Shown here: in pieces, positions 38,742 through 48,615 of the stretch
How the letters are laid out: every line of letters begins with the position of its first letter
Numbering within the stretch: the stretch's first letter is position 1
From: Achromobacter veterisilvae
GTDB lineage: Bacteria > Pseudomonadota > Gammaproteobacteria > Burkholderiales > Burkholderiaceae_B
Reading direction: 5' to 3'
NCBI RefSeq assembly: GCF_900496975.1
Contig: NZ_UFQC01000023.1
Coordinates: forward strand, 1 to 64,000
DNA length: 64,000 bases
The notes under the pieces: model-generated
What the model was told of the DNA's origin: nothing
What the model saw: the letters and a program-made list of their open reading frames with translations, nothing else
Database searches by the model: none
Position numbers and translations under genes: made by a program

Positions 38742-39890
38742 TCAGGCCTTCTCCTGCATGATGCGGCGATACCATTCGTGGAAATGCTGCATGCCGTCTT
38801 CCATGGGCGACTGGTAGGGGCCGGTCTCGTTCACGCCGCGCAGCATCAGGGCCTTGCGGCCGGCGTCCATGCGTTCGGCGATCTCGTCGTCCTCGATGGC
38901 CGTTTCCATGTAGGCGGCGCGCTGCGCCTCGACGAACTCGCGCTCGAAGGCGGCGATTTCCTCGGGGTAGTAGAACTCGACCACGTTCACCGTTTCCTGG
39001 GGGCTCTTGGGGTACAGCGTGGAGAGCACCAGCACGTGCGGATAGAGTTCGATCATGTGGGTCGGGAAATACGTGACCCAGACCGCGCCGAAATCGGGCG
39101 CGTCGCCTTCGCGGAACGCCAGCAGGCGGTCATGCCACTGCTTGTAGACGTCCGAGCCCGGCTGCGCCAGCGCGTTGTGCACGCCGACCCGCTGCAGGCT
39201 GTACCAGTCGTTGAACTCCCAGGTCAGGTCGTCGCACGTGACGAAGCGGCCCAGGCCGGGGTGGAACGGGCCGACGTGGTAGTCCTCGAGGTAGACCTCG
39301 ATGAAGGTCTTCCAGTTGTAGTTGCACTGGTGCACCTCGACGTGGTCCAGCACGTAGTCGCCGAAGTCGAACTCGGGCCGCGAGAACAGCGGGGCCATGT
39401 CGGAGGCCGGATCGCGCGGGCCTTCGAACAGCAGGCCGTGGCAATCGCGCAGGCGGAACTTCTGCAGGTTCATGCAGGGCGTGGTGTCGAACTGCGGCGC
39501 GCCCAACAACTCGCCCTGGTTGTTGTACGTCCAACGGTGCAGCGGACACACGATGTTGCCGCCGCTTGCCTTCAGATTGCCCTTCGTATTGCAGTTGCCG
39601 GCCACATCGCCGGCCTCGCCGCCAAGCATCAATGCCTGCCGGTGGCGGCAGACATTCGAGATGAGTTCGACGCCCTGCTGGTTGCGGACCAGCACGCGCC
39701 CACTGCTTTCCTGGACCAGCGTACGCCAGTCCCCGATTTCGGGCACCAATTTCTGGTGGCCGACGTATTGCGAGGATTGCTTGAAAATGAGTTCTTGCTC
39801 GCGGGCAAAGAGGGCTTCGTCAAAATACGCGCTGACGGGTAGCTGGGTGCGAGCTGGCACTACATGTGCCATCCGACCGATGTCGGTCAT
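38742..39890 (-). CDS. Rieske non-haem iron oxygenase, alpha subunit-like
   Basis: 382 aa from ATG 39890 with an excellent GGAGGG site. Rieske ligands: Cys81-x-His83 (VCRHRQ) and Cys115-x2-His118 (VCPLHRW). The spacing between the pairs is 31 residues, against the usual 15-17, and the insert contains Cys100. The mononuclear site has LEDYHVGPFH with His205 and His210. No reductase or ferredoxin gene is near. Substrate unknown; its position beside the phn genes may or may not matter. Confidence 0.83.
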   Translation of the reverse strand: MTDIGRMAHVVPARTQLPVSAYFDEALFAREQELIFKQSSQYVGHQKLVPEIGDWRTLVQESSGRVLVRNQQGVELISNVCRHRQALMLGGEAGDVAGNCNTKGNLKASGGNIVCPLHRWTYNNQGELLGAPQFDTTPCMNLQKFRLRDCHGLLFEGPRDPASDMAPLFSRPEFDFGDYVLDHVEVHQCNYNWKTFIEVYLEDYHVGPFHPGLGRFVTCDDLTWEFNDWYSLQRVGVHNALAQPGSDVYKQWHDRLLAFREGDAPDFGAVWVTYFPTHMIELYPHVLVLSTLYPKSPQETVNVVEFYYPEEIAAFEREFVEAQRAAYMETAIEDDEIAERMDAGRKALMLRGVNETGPYQSPMEDGMQHFHEWYRRIMQEKA

Positions 39891-40010
39891 GATTCCCTCC
39901 GCTCGGATAAAAAAGCCAGGACGGTCGAGCTTTTTGCCCAGGGGCTTTGCCTGGCGGCCTTGCCCAGCGTGCAGCGCGGACCTGTCGGGCCGGGCCTTGG
40001 GGGCCTGGCC

Positions 40011-40082
40011 AAATCCGCCGGTTGAATTCCGCTGGGCAAATCCGCCAAGTGAAATCCGCTGGGTGAATTCCGTTCTGGCGCG
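40011..40082 (-). repeat. 14-bp tandem repeats upstream of the Rieske gene
   Basis: Five units with TCCG at 40014, 40028, 40041, 40055 and 40069 (spacing 14, 13, 14, 14). On the plus strand the consensus is about AAATCCGCYGGGTG. The period is not a multiple of three, and it lies outside any likely coding frame. About 120-190 bases upstream of the Rieske start codon it could be a regulator array. Confidence 0.75.
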
Positions 40083-40236
40083 AAGAAAAATCGGTGTCTG
40101 GCCGATCAAATAAGCCGTGAATTGTACCCCAAGCCCTTGCCCCGCGCCCGTGAAGATACGGGAAGCCCGGGCGGGCCGCGGCGGAGCCGTTCCGGCCGGT
40201 GCCGGAACCCGGTTTCCGCCAGGCGGCGCAAGCCTT

Positions 40237-41247
40237 TCAGACTAGCCGGCGGGTGGCCGGATGCCGCCTCAGCAGCCAACTGCTGGCCGCCGACAGCGCG
40301 AACACGGTGGCGGCCAGCAAGGGCACCGCCCAGGCGTCGCTGCGCGAGCCGGCCATCGCGCCGGCGCGGCGCGCCAGGTCCAGGAACAGCGGATGGATCA
40401 GGTACACGCCGAAGGTCAGCGGCGCCAGCGGGGCTAGGCGCGGCAGCCGGGGCGAGGAGACGATCCACTGGAACGCGGCCAGCGACATGAACGGCACGGT
40501 CAGGCTGAAATAATCATAGAAATAAGTGTCCAGCGTGCGGCTGCTGGACATGGCATAGACGCCAAGCGCGGTCGCGGCCACGCTGGCCGCCAGCATCAGG
40601 CCGGGCCGCGGCACGCGCATCTGGCCGTCGAAGATCAGACGGCCGGCCACGAAGTAGCCCAGATAGGGGAGGAACCAGGTCAGGAAGAAGCCGGCGGGCG
40701 CGCCGAGCGCGCGGCGGTACAGCGCGTCCAGGATCGCCACGCCCAGGATGCCGACCACCCACAGCCCGCGCGCGCGCGGCGTGCTGCGCGCATACAGCAG
40801 CCGGGTCAGCGGGGCGAACAGGTACAGCCCCACGATCATGTAGAGATACCAGAGATGGTAGTAGGGTTCGCCCTGGACGACCTTGCGCGGCCAGAACGAA
40901 AAATCGACGCGGCCGTCGTCCCACCAGTCCAGCGCCGTGCGCCATGCCAGGTAGAAAAGCGTCCAGAACAGCAGCGGCGCGCAGATACGGGCCATGCGGC
41001 GGCTGTAGAACTGGCGCGCGTCCTGGGGCTTGTCGGGGTCCAGCAGCAGGGCGCCGCTGACCATGACGAAAACGGGCACGCACCAGCGGGCGGCGGAATC
41101 GTACAGATTGGCCGCCAGCCAGGCCCCGCCGCCGTAGGCGGACGGGTTGCTGACGATCATGGCCGCGCTGTGCAGCAGGACGACGGCCAGTGCCGCCAGC
41201 CAGCGGGCGGCATCCAGGCGCGAATATTTTTCTTCCAGGTACGGCAT
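40237..41247 (-). CDS. acyltransferase 3 family membrane protein
   Basis: 336 aa with about ten segments. Begins RLDAARWLAALAVVLLHSAA with the family's early His (LLHS), then RRMARICAPLLFW. Members O-acetylate or succinylate surface sugars and glycans (OafA/WecH type). No polysaccharide genes are nearby. The 127-base gap downstream holds nothing I recognise. Confidence 0.83.
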   Translation of the reverse strand: MPYLEEKYSRLDAARWLAALAVVLLHSAAMIVSNPSAYGGGAWLAANLYDSAARWCVPVFVMVSGALLLDPDKPQDARQFYSRRMARICAPLLFWTLFYLAWRTALDWWDDGRVDFSFWPRKVVQGEPYYHLWYLYMIVGLYLFAPLTRLLYARSTPRARGLWVVGILGVAILDALYRRALGAPAGFFLTWFLPYLGYFVAGRLIFDGQMRVPRPGLMLAASVAATALGVYAMSSSRTLDTYFYDYFSLTVPFMSLAAFQWIVSSPRLPRLAPLAPLTFGVYLIHPLFLDLARRAGAMAGSRSDAWAVPLLAATVFALSAASSWLLRRHPATRRLV

Positions 41248-41334
41248 CGGACTCCCGGTTCGGTGTTTGTTTCACCATAGCAGCCGGGAGTGCGAGGCTT
41301 GTGTATCCAGGGGTTAGGGCCTGTTAACAACCCG

Positions 41335-42303
41335 TCACTGCAGGACGATGTTGGCCTGCTTGATCAGTTGCGAAACGATGGGCTGTTCGGTCTGGATCTG
41401 CTTGTCCAGTTCGGCCGGCGTGCCGGACCGCGGGTCGATGCCCATGTCCAGCATGCGCTTCTTCACCGCTTCGTCCTGGAGCGTTTCGGCCAGCGCCTGC
41501 TGCAGCTTTTCCATCGCCGGGGCGGGCGTGCCCTTGGGCGCCACGAAGCTGAACCAGGCGGTCATGTCGAACGAGGGGTAGCCCTGTTCGGACAGCGTTT
41601 CCAGCTTGGGCTGCGTGGCCAGGCGCGAGGGGCTGGTGATGGCGAACACCTTGACCTTGCCCGCGTCGGCCTGCGGCATGCCGGTGGCCACCATGTCGAA
41701 GAACAGGTCCACGTCGCCGCTGATGAGCGCGGGCAGCGCCTGGGTCGCGCCCTTGAAGGGCACGTGCAGGATGTCGATGCCGGCGCGCTCCTTGAAGAGT
41801 TCCCCGGCCAGGTGGGACGAGGTGCCGGGGCCGAACGTGGCGAAGGTCAGCTTGCCGGGGTTCTGCTTGGCGTAGGCCACCAGGTCCTGGGTGCTGTTGA
41901 ACGGCCGCTTGGGGCTGGACAGCAGGACCAGCGGCCCCACGCCCACCATGCCGATCCGGGCGAAGCCGTCCGGGTCGTAGGGCAGTTCCTTGTACAGGTA
42001 GCGGTTCGTGACCAGCGTGGAGTTGGTGGCCATCAGGATGGTGTAGCCGTCCGGCGCTTCGCGCGAGACGAACGCCGCGCCGATGGAGGTGCCGGCGCCC
42101 GCCTTGTTCTCGACGATCATGGGCTGGCCCAGCGTCTTGGCCATGCGCTCGGCCAGGATCCGCGTCAGCACGTCGGTGGCGCCGCCGGCCGGGAAGGGCG
42201 AGACGACCTTGATCGGGCGGGAAGGGTAGGTGTCGGCCTGGGCGCCCAGCGCCGCGGCGCCGAGAAGCAGGGTGGCCAGCAGTTTGAAGCTCGTGCGTAT
42301 CAT
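41335..42303 (-). CDS. Bug/TctC-family periplasmic solute-binding protein
   Basis: 322 aa. Signal peptide about 1-23 (MIRTSFKLLATLLLGAAALGAQA), then DTYPSRPIKVVSPFPAGGATDVL, the carboxylate-binding signature. No TctAB genes beside it. It diverges from the IclR gene at 42475, the probable regulator. Confidence 0.9.
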   Translation of the reverse strand: MIRTSFKLLATLLLGAAALGAQADTYPSRPIKVVSPFPAGGATDVLTRILAERMAKTLGQPMIVENKAGAGTSIGAAFVSREAPDGYTILMATNSTLVTNRYLYKELPYDPDGFARIGMVGVGPLVLLSSPKRPFNSTQDLVAYAKQNPGKLTFATFGPGTSSHLAGELFKERAGIDILHVPFKGATQALPALISGDVDLFFDMVATGMPQADAGKVKVFAITSPSRLATQPKLETLSEQGYPSFDMTAWFSFVAPKGTPAPAMEKLQQALAETLQDEAVKKRMLDMGIDPRSGTPAELDKQIQTEQPIVSQLIKQANIVLQ

Positions 42304-42474
42304 GTTTTTTCCCCTTGATGTCGCATACAGGAGTGGATCGTCGGGCCTGGCCTCGCGCGTTGCCGCCGGGGCGGGGTCGTCGCGCTTGCCAGTTCACCTA
42401 GGATGTTTTAAATTCCGATAAATGAAATTTAATTTTGTTATTCGAAATAAACTATAAAAACGAAGCGAATAGAA
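42304..42474. promoter_or_regulatory. AT-rich divergent control region (Bug / IclR)
   Basis: 171 bases; 42404-42465 is strikingly AT-rich in this GC-rich genome. Near-palindromic GTTATTCGAAATAAAC (42436-42451) and AAATTCCGATAAATGAAATTT-like arms could be IclR sites and hold the -10 elements of both genes. I cannot assign exact promoters. Confidence 0.45.
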
Positions 42475-43326
42475 ATGCAATCTTTTTCTGACGGCAAGCG
42501 CATCGTCCATCCCGCCGCCAAGCCGGACGGCAAGGTCGAACTGAGCCTGCCCGCGCGCCGCAAGCGCGCCGCGGGCGGAGAGGGCGCCAGTTCGCCGGAC
42601 TTCATTACGGCGCTGGCGCGCGGCCTGGACGTGCTGCGCTGCTTCCGCCATGGCGTGACCGCGCTGGGCAACCTGGACCTGGCGCGCCTGACCGGCCTGC
42701 CCAAGCCCACCATCAGCCGCATCACCTACACGCTGACCGAACTGGGTTATCTGCGCTATCACCCCGATACGGGCAAGTATTCGCCCGGCTACGGGGTCCT
42801 GGCGCTGGGGTTCGGCCTGCTGGCCGGGCTGGAAGTGCGCGAACTCGCCAAGGCGTCGATGACGGAACTCGCCCGCGGCACGGGCGGCGCGGTCGCGCTG
42901 GGCGCCTTCGACGGAGACGCCATGACCTATGTCGAGGCCATCCACGGATCCTCCGCCCTCTACCTGCGCCTGCCGGTGGGCTACCGCGCCAGCCTGGACA
43001 GCGCCATGGGCCGGGCCTACCTGGCCAGCCTGCCGGTCCCGGCGTGCGACGACGCATTGGCCCGCCTGGGCGAGGCCGCGCCCGCGGCCGCGGCCATCGA
43101 ACGCGCCCGCGCGGAATTGCGGGAGTCGGGCTGCTGCTTCGCCATCGGCGAGTGGCAGTCGGGGATCAATGCCGCCGCGGTGCCGTTCTCGTCCGTCACG
43201 GGCGAAGGCGTCTTCGTCATGAGCTGCGGCGGGCCCGCCGGCCTGCTGCCCGAGGCGGAGCTGCGGGGGCGCGTGGCGCCTTTGCTGCGGGCGGCGATCG
43301 CGGGGCTCGCGGGGGCGTCCGCCTGA
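42475..43326 (+). CDS. IclR-family transcriptional regulator
   Basis: 283 aa. After a 40-residue basic N-terminal extension comes the winged HTH (ALARGLDVLRCF, NLDLARLTGLPKPTISRITY) and the IclR effector domain (KASMTELARGTGGAVALGAFDG, YRASLDSAMGRAYLA, SGINAAAVPFSS). Probably controls the divergent Bug gene. Effector unknown. Confidence 0.9.
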   Translation: MQSFSDGKRIVHPAAKPDGKVELSLPARRKRAAGGEGASSPDFITALARGLDVLRCFRHGVTALGNLDLARLTGLPKPTISRITYTLTELGYLRYHPDTGKYSPGYGVLALGFGLLAGLEVRELAKASMTELARGTGGAVALGAFDGDAMTYVEAIHGSSALYLRLPVGYRASLDSAMGRAYLASLPVPACDDALARLGEAAPAAAAIERARAELRESGCCFAIGEWQSGINAAAVPFSSVTGEGVFVMSCGGPAGLLPEAELRGRVAPLLRAAIAGLAGASA

Positions 43327-43408
43327 GTCGCGCGGGGCATCGGGACAGGGCCTGGGTATCTCGTACAATTCACGGATTGATCCACCCCTAGCGTCCTCGG
43401 AGATCCGT

Positions 43409-43675
43409 TTGGCCAAACCCTCTCAAGCCGACCCGCAGGTCGACGACCGTCCCTTGCCCCAGGATTTCGAAACGGCGCTGGCCGAGCTCGAATCGCTGGT
43501 CGCGGCCATGGAAGACGGATCGTTGCCGCTCGAGCAATCGCTGGCCGCCTACCGGCGCGGCGTGGCGCTCACCCGGGTCTGCCAGGATCGCCTGGCGCAG
43601 GCCGAGCAGCAGGTGAAGGTCCTTGAGGGCGACTTGCTGCGCCCGCTGGATCCGGCGGCGCTGGATGACGAATAA
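43409..43675 (+). CDS. xseB: exodeoxyribonuclease VII small subunit
   Basis: 88 aa. FETALAELESLVAAMEDGSLPLEQSLAAYRRG is the XseB signature. The start is TTG 43409 with GGAGA upstream. A -10-like TACAAT (43364-43369) may serve the xseB-ispA-dxs operon. xseA is elsewhere, as is common; the order xseB-ispA-dxs is conserved in proteobacteria. Confidence 0.95.
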   Translation: MAKPSQADPQVDDRPLPQDFETALAELESLVAAMEDGSLPLEQSLAAYRRGVALTRVCQDRLAQAEQQVKVLEGDLLRPLDPAALDDE

Positions 43676-43682
43676 AAACCCG

Positions 43683-44594
43683 ATGAAGCAAATCCAACTC
43701 GCCTTCCCGGAATGGCTGCAGGGCCGCGTGCGGCGCGTCGAAGACGTCCTGGACGATCTCCTGCCTCCCGCGGACGCGCTGCCCGCCCGCCTGCACGAAG
43801 CCATGCGGTACGCCGTTCTCGGCGGCGGCAAGCGGGTGCGGGCCGCGCTGGTCTATGCGGCCGGGCAGGCCTGCCCCGTCAGCGGCAGCGTCCTGGCCGT
43901 CGAGGCCTCGCTGGACCGCGCCGCCGCGGCGGTGGAACTGATCCACGCCTATTCGCTGGTGCACGACGACCTGCCGTGCATGGATGACGATACGCTGCGC
44001 CGCGGCCGGCCCACGGCCCACGTGCAGTTCGACGAAGCCACCGCCATGCTGGCGGGCGACGCCCTGCAGCCGCTGGCCTTCGACCTGCTGGCTTCCATGC
44101 CGATCGCGCCCGCGCTGATCGTGCAGGCGACCCAGTCGCTGGCGCGCGCCGCCGGCAGCCAGGGCATGGCGGGCGGGCAGGCCATCGATCTGTTCAGCGT
44201 CGGCCGCGCGCTGTCGCGCGACGAACTGCAGACCATGCACAGCATGAAGACGGGCGCCATGCTCGCGTGCAGCGTGGCCCTGGGCGGAATCGTGGCGGGC
44301 GCCAGCTCGGCCGCGCGCCAGGCGCTGGACGCCTACGCGCAGGCCGTGGGCCTGGCGTTCCAGGTCGTGGACGACATCCTCGACGTGACCGCCGACAGCG
44401 CCAGCCTGGGCAAGACGCCAGGCAAGGACGCGGCGGAGAACAAGCCCACCTACGTATCGCTCCTGGGCCTTGCCGAGGCGCGGGCGTTTGCCGAAGAATT
44501 GCGCGAGGACGCGCTGGCCGCGTTGGCGCCGCTGGGCGAGGCGGGATCGCGCCTGGCCCAACTGGCCGACTTCATCGTCCTGCGGGACCGCTGA
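43683..44594 (+). CDS. ispA: farnesyl diphosphate synthase
   Basis: 303 aa trans-prenyltransferase that adds two isopentenyl units to make C15 farnesyl diphosphate. First Asp-rich motif [18 protein letters not shown], second motif VVDDILDVT, and [10 protein letters not shown] early. The start may be ATG 43665, which overlaps the xseB stop; neither start has a good ribosome site, so coupling with xseB is likely. The next gene makes the upstream isoprenoid precursor. Confidence 0.95.
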   Translation: MKQIQLAFPEWLQGRVRRVEDVLDDLLPPADALPARLHEAMRYAVLGGGKRVRAALVYAAGQACPVSGSVLAVEASLDRAAAAVELIHAYSLVHDDLPCMDDDTLRRGRPTAHVQFDEATAMLAGDALQPLAFDLLASMPIAPALIVQATQSLARAAGSQGMAGGQAIDLFSVGRALSRDELQTMHSMKTGAMLACSVALGGIVAGASSAARQALDAYAQAVGLAFQVVDDILDVTADSASLGKTPGKDAAENKPTYVSLLGLAEARAFAEELREDALAALAPLGEAGSRLAQLADFIVLRDR

Positions 44595-44647
44595 GCCGAG
44601 ACAAGCCCGGGCTGGATGCAGGCCGGGACAACGAACCAAATAAAAGC

Positions 44648-46510
44648 ATGACGACAGATTTATTGGACCGCATTCAATCCCCGGCAGACCTCAAGCGCCT
44701 GGATCGCCGCGAGCTCAAGAAGCTTGCGGACGAGCTGCGAGGCTTCGTGCTGGAATCGGTATCCAAAACGGGCGGGCACCTGTCGTCCAACCTGGGCACC
44801 GTCGAGCTCACGCTGGCCCTGCACCAGGTATTCGACACGCCCCACGACCGCATCGTCTGGGACGTGGGCCACCAGTCCTACCCCCACAAGATCCTGACCG
44901 GCCGCCGCGCCGGCATGGCCCAACTGCGGCAGCAGGGCGGCATTTCGGGCTTTCCGAAGCGCAGCGAATCCGAGTACGACGCCTTCGGCACGGCGCACTC
45001 GTCCACGTCCATCTCGGCCGCGCTGGGCATGGCGGTCGCGTCGCGCAACGCCGGCGCGCAGCGCCAGCACATCGCCGTCATCGGCGACGGCGCGATGTCC
45101 GCCGGCATGGCGTTCGAGGCCATGAACAACGCGGGCGTCACACCCAACATCAACCTGCTGGTGATCCTGAACGACAACGACATGTCGATCTCGCCGCCGG
45201 TCGGGGCGCTGAACCGCTATCTGGCCCGCCTGATGTCGGGCCGCTTCTACGCGGCGGCCAAGAACGTCGGCCGCGCGGTGCTGCAGCACGTGCCGCCGGT
45301 GCTGGAACTGGCGCGCCGCTTCGAAGAGCACGCCAAGGGCATGGTCACGCCGGCCACGCTGTTCGAGGAATTCGGCTTCAACTACGTCGGCCCCATCGAC
45401 GGGCACGACCTGGACGCCCTGGTGCCGACCCTGCAGAACCTGAAGGCCCTGCAGGGCCTGCAATTCCTGCACGTGGTGACGCGGAAAGGGCAGGGCTACA
45501 AGCTGGCCGAGGCGGATCCGGTCCTGTACCACGGCCCGGGCAAGTTCGATCCCGCGGTCGGCATCCAGCAGTCCAAGGCGCCGGGCAAGCGCACGTTCAC
45601 CCAGGTGTTCGGCAAGTGGCTGTGCGACATGGCCGAGCAGGACTCGCGCCTGGTCGCCATCACGCCCGCCATGCGCGAGGGCAGCGGGCTGGTGGAGTTC
45701 GAGCAGCGCTTCCCGCAGCGGTACTTCGACGTGGGCATCGCCGAACAGCACGCCGTGACGTTCGCCGCCGGCGTCGCCTGCGAAGGCCAGAAGCCCGTGG
45801 TCGCGATCTACTCCACCTTCCTGCAGCGCGGCTACGACCAGTTCATCCACGACGTGGCGCTGCAGAACCTGGACGTCACGTTCGCGCTGGACCGCGCCGG
45901 CATCGTGGGCGCGGACGGCGCCACGCACGCCGGCAACTACGACATCGCCTTCCTGCGCTGCGTGCCCAATATGGTGGTGGCCACGCCGTCGGACGAAAAC
46001 GAAACCCGCCTGCTGCTGTCGACCTGTTATCAGCATCCCGGCCCCGCGTCGGTGCGCTATCCCCGCGGCGCGGGCTGCGGCGCCGCGGAAGCGCCCGGCC
46101 TGGAAACCGTCGAACTCGGCCGGGGCGTGGTGCGCCGCGAAGGCGCGCGGATCGCCATCCTGGGCTTCGGCACCCTGGTCCAGGCCGCGCTGGTCGCCGC
46201 CGAAAAGCTGGACGCGACCGTGGCCGACATGCGTTTCGCCAAGCCGATCGACCGCGAACTGATCCTGGACCTGGCCGCCCGGCACGATGCGCTGGTCACG
46301 CTGGAAGACGCCTCCATCATGGGCGGGGCGGGCAGCGCGGTGCTGGAGACGCTGAGCGCCGCGGGCGTGCAGATTCCGGTGCTGCAACTGGGCCTGCCCG
46401 ACGAGTTCATCGACCATGGCGAGCAATCGGCCCTGCTGGCCGGCATCGGCCTGGACGCCGCCGGCATCGAGCGCTCGATCCGCGCCCGCTACGCCGATCT
46501 GCCCGGCTGA
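44648..46510 (+). CDS. dxs: 1-deoxy-D-xylulose-5-phosphate synthase
   Basis: 620 aa thiamine-diphosphate enzyme, first step of the MEP isoprenoid pathway (pyruvate + glyceraldehyde 3-phosphate). [21 protein letters not shown] binds ThDP and Mg2+; [15 protein letters not shown] holds the catalytic Glu; the transketolase C-terminal domain follows. Starts [18 protein letters not shown], 53 bases after ispA. Confidence 0.97.
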   Translation: MTTDLLDRIQSPADLKRLDRRELKKLADELRGFVLESVSKTGGHLSSNLGTVELTLALHQVFDTPHDRIVWDVGHQSYPHKILTGRRAGMAQLRQQGGISGFPKRSESEYDAFGTAHSSTSISAALGMAVASRNAGAQRQHIAVIGDGAMSAGMAFEAMNNAGVTPNINLLVILNDNDMSISPPVGALNRYLARLMSGRFYAAAKNVGRAVLQHVPPVLELARRFEEHAKGMVTPATLFEEFGFNYVGPIDGHDLDALVPTLQNLKALQGLQFLHVVTRKGQGYKLAEADPVLYHGPGKFDPAVGIQQSKAPGKRTFTQVFGKWLCDMAEQDSRLVAITPAMREGSGLVEFEQRFPQRYFDVGIAEQHAVTFAAGVACEGQKPVVAIYSTFLQRGYDQFIHDVALQNLDVTFALDRAGIVGADGATHAGNYDIAFLRCVPNMVVATPSDENETRLLLSTCYQHPGPASVRYPRGAGCGAAEAPGLETVELGRGVVRREGARIAILGFGTLVQAALVAAEKLDATVADMRFAKPIDRELILDLAARHDALVTLEDASIMGGAGSAVLETLSAAGVQIPVLQLGLPDEFIDHGEQSALLAGIGLDAAGIERSIRARYADLPG

Positions 46511-46514
46511 AGCT

Positions 46515-46550
46515 CCATGGGGCCCAGGCCCGGCGGCCTGGGCCCCATGG
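46515..46550. terminator. 16-bp perfect inverted repeat after dxs
   Basis: CCATGGGGCCCAGGCC, loop CGGC, then GGCCTGGGCCCCATGG, 4 bases after the dxs stop. No T tract follows. Likely an mRNA 3'-end hairpin or a Rho-assisted stop. Confidence 0.5.
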
Positions 46551-46696
46551 ATGCAACACACTGTTCCGGCCCCGCCAACCTACGCGGAAAAGGGTTTTCC
46601 CTGGCGATTGCCGGCGTATGGGCGATAATGGCCCCCTTCTCTAGATTCCTGGGCGCGTGCGTATGCACGATTGAACGCCTAGACAGGTAAGCCGAA

Positions 46697-47494
46697 ATGA
46701 ATTCTCCGATCGACCCCGCCATCGTGATGCCCGACGTCCAGAGTTCGGCGGACACCCGGCACATCCCGATTCAGCGGGTGGGCATCCGTGGCGTGCGCCA
46801 CCCCATGCTGGTTGAAAGCGGCGACGGTTCGCCCCAGGGCACCGTGGCCAACTGGACGCTGACGGTGGCGCTGCCCCCCGAAGAAAAGGGGACGCATATG
46901 TCCCGCTTCGTGGCCCTGCTGGAAAAGTACCGCAGCACGCCCATGACGCCGGCCCTGTTCCGCGCCATGGCGGCCGACATGCTGCCGCTGCTGCACGCCG
47001 AGCGCGGCGACATTACCGCGGCGTTCCCGTATTTCATCAACAAGTCCGCCCCGATCTCCGGCGTGCAGAGCCTGCTGGACTACGAAGTCCAGTGGATCGC
47101 CCGCGCCCAGGGCGACGCCGTGGAATTCGAACTGATCGTGCAGGTGCCTGTCACCAGTCTCTGTCCGTGCTCGAAGGCCATTTCCGAGTACGGCGCGCAC
47201 AACCAGCGCTCGCACGTCACCGTGTCCGCCATCCTGAACGGCGACATCGGCATGGACAGCGTCATCCGCCTGATCGAAGAGGAAGGGTCGTGCGAACTGT
47301 GGGGCCTGCTGAAGCGCCCCGACGAAAAGTACGTCACCGAACGCGCCTACGACAATCCCAAGTTCGTCGAAGACCTGGTGCGCGACGTGGCGGCCCGCCT
47401 GAACGCGCACCCCGGCATCGCCCGCTATCGCGTGGAAGCCGAGAACTTCGAATCGATCCACAACCACTCGGCCTACGCCGTCGTGGAAGGCTGA
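46697..47494 (+). CDS. folE2: GTP cyclohydrolase FolE2 (type IB)
   Basis: 265 aa. First step of folate synthesis (GTP to dihydroneopterin triphosphate), by the metal-flexible enzyme that replaces zinc-dependent Fol[33 protein letters not shown] (conserved Cys) and [16 protein letters not shown] are family motifs. In other bacteria folE2 is often under zinc (Zur) control; I see no clear Zur box upstream. A GATAAT at 46624-46629 is a possible -10. Confidence 0.95.
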   Translation: MNSPIDPAIVMPDVQSSADTRHIPIQRVGIRGVRHPMLVESGDGSPQGTVANWTLTVALPPEEKGTHMSRFVALLEKYRSTPMTPALFRAMAADMLPLLHAERGDITAAFPYFINKSAPISGVQSLLDYEVQWIARAQGDAVEFELIVQVPVTSLCPCSKAISEYGAHNQRSHVTVSAILNGDIGMDSVIRLIEEEGSCELWGLLKRPDEKYVTERAYDNPKFVEDLVRDVAARLNAHPGIARYRVEAENFESIHNHSAYAVVEG

Positions 47495-47501
47495 GCCTCC
47501 C

Positions 47502-48425
47502 GTGCGCCATCCGGCGGCCAACGACTGGCCGCTCATCGCCGGACTGCAGGGTTGGGAATCGCGGCTGGCCGGCAATCTGGCCGGCCGCGGCCGTTTCGGC
47601 GTCGCGCTCTACGAGTTCTTCCGCTTCGGCGTGAAGCAGGCCTGGGCCTGCCTGTTCGGCGGCCTGATGTGCGCGTTGCTGCTGGGCACCCACTGGTGGT
47701 ATCCGAAGGACGCCTTCCTGGCCCGCTACGATTTCCTGACCCTGGCGGCGCTGGGCATCCAGGCGGCGCTGCTGGCGCTGCGCATGGAAACCTGGAGCGA
47801 AGCCCGCGTGATCCTGATGTTCCACGTCGTGGGCACGGGGATGGAACTGTTCAAGACGGCGGCCGGCTCCTGGATCTATCCCGAGGCCAGCGTGCTGCGC
47901 GTCGGCGGCGTGCCGCTGTTCACGGGCTTCATGTACGCGGCGGTGGGCAGCTACCTGGCGCGGGTCTGGCGCCTGTTCGACTTCCGCTTCCGGGAGCATC
48001 CGCCGCTGGCGGCCACGGTGCTGCTGTCGGTGCTGATCTACCTGAATTTCTTCGCGCACCATTTCATCGCGGACTTCAGGCTCATCCTCTTCGCGCTGAC
48101 CGCCGTCCTGTTCGCCCGCACCTGGGTGTACTTCCGGATCTGGCGCGACTACCGCCGCATGCCCCTGCTGCTGGGGTTCACGCTGGTGGCCCTGTTCATC
48201 TGGTTCGCCGAGAACATCGGGACCTTCGCCAACGCCTGGCGCTACCCGAACCAGTCCGGCGGCTGGGAATGGGTATCCGCCGCCAAACTGGGCTCGTGGT
48301 TCCTGCTCATGATCATCAGTTACGTGATGGTCAGCGTGGTCAACCGGCCCCGGGAAATCGATGTTGCCGATACGCCTCAGGCGGCGGGGCAGGGCGCGCG
48401 AAATAACGCGTCCCTTATTTCCTGA
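47502..48425 (+). CDS. DUF817-family membrane protein
   Basis: 307 aa with about eight segments. YEFFRFGVKQAWACLFGGLM and FHVVGTGMELFKTAAGSWIYPE match DUF817, a family of unknown function. GTG start 47502 lies 7 bases after the folE2 stop, so the two are probably cotranscribed. No function can be named. Confidence 0.85.
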   Translation: MRHPAANDWPLIAGLQGWESRLAGNLAGRGRFGVALYEFFRFGVKQAWACLFGGLMCALLLGTHWWYPKDAFLARYDFLTLAALGIQAALLALRMETWSEARVILMFHVVGTGMELFKTAAGSWIYPEASVLRVGGVPLFTGFMYAAVGSYLARVWRLFDFRFREHPPLAATVLLSVLIYLNFFAHHFIADFRLILFALTAVLFARTWVYFRIWRDYRRMPLLLGFTLVALFIWFAENIGTFANAWRYPNQSGGWEWVSAAKLGSWFLLMIISYVMVSVVNRPREIDVADTPQAAGQGARNNASLIS

Positions 48426-48437
48426 CAGGCAGTCGGC

Positions 48438-48466
48438 TTGCGCCTGGCGGCCCAATCGGTGATAAT
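48438..48466 (+). promoter_or_regulatory. promoter of the rpsF operon
   Basis: TTGCGC (48438-48443), 17-bp spacer, GATAAT (48461-48466) within TGATAAT. It gives a leader of about 140 bases before rpsF. Confidence 0.6.
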
Positions 48467-48522
48467 CGAGAGCTTTCTTGCTCGACCGCCCATGGTTTTT
48501 GGGTAGCGGGCTGCCCCTTGCG

Positions 48523-48587
48523 GGCCGACGTCTTGCGTGCAAGCCACGACATCCGTGATGGAAAGCGCGGGTGCAAGACGCCAGGCC
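48523..48587 (+). promoter_or_regulatory. rpsF leader, probable S6:S18-binding RNA
   Basis: CGTCTTGC (48529-48536) pairs with GCAAGACG (48573-48580), with flanking GGCC/GGCC pairing, and encloses CACG-ACATC-CGTG with a CCG. The S6:S18 heterodimer represses rpsF operons through a leader stem holding a CCG trinucleotide. The position and the parts fit, but the detailed fold is my reading. Confidence 0.55.
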
Positions 48588-48615
48588 GGCGAGACATCCT
48601 CAAGGAGTTTTACTC

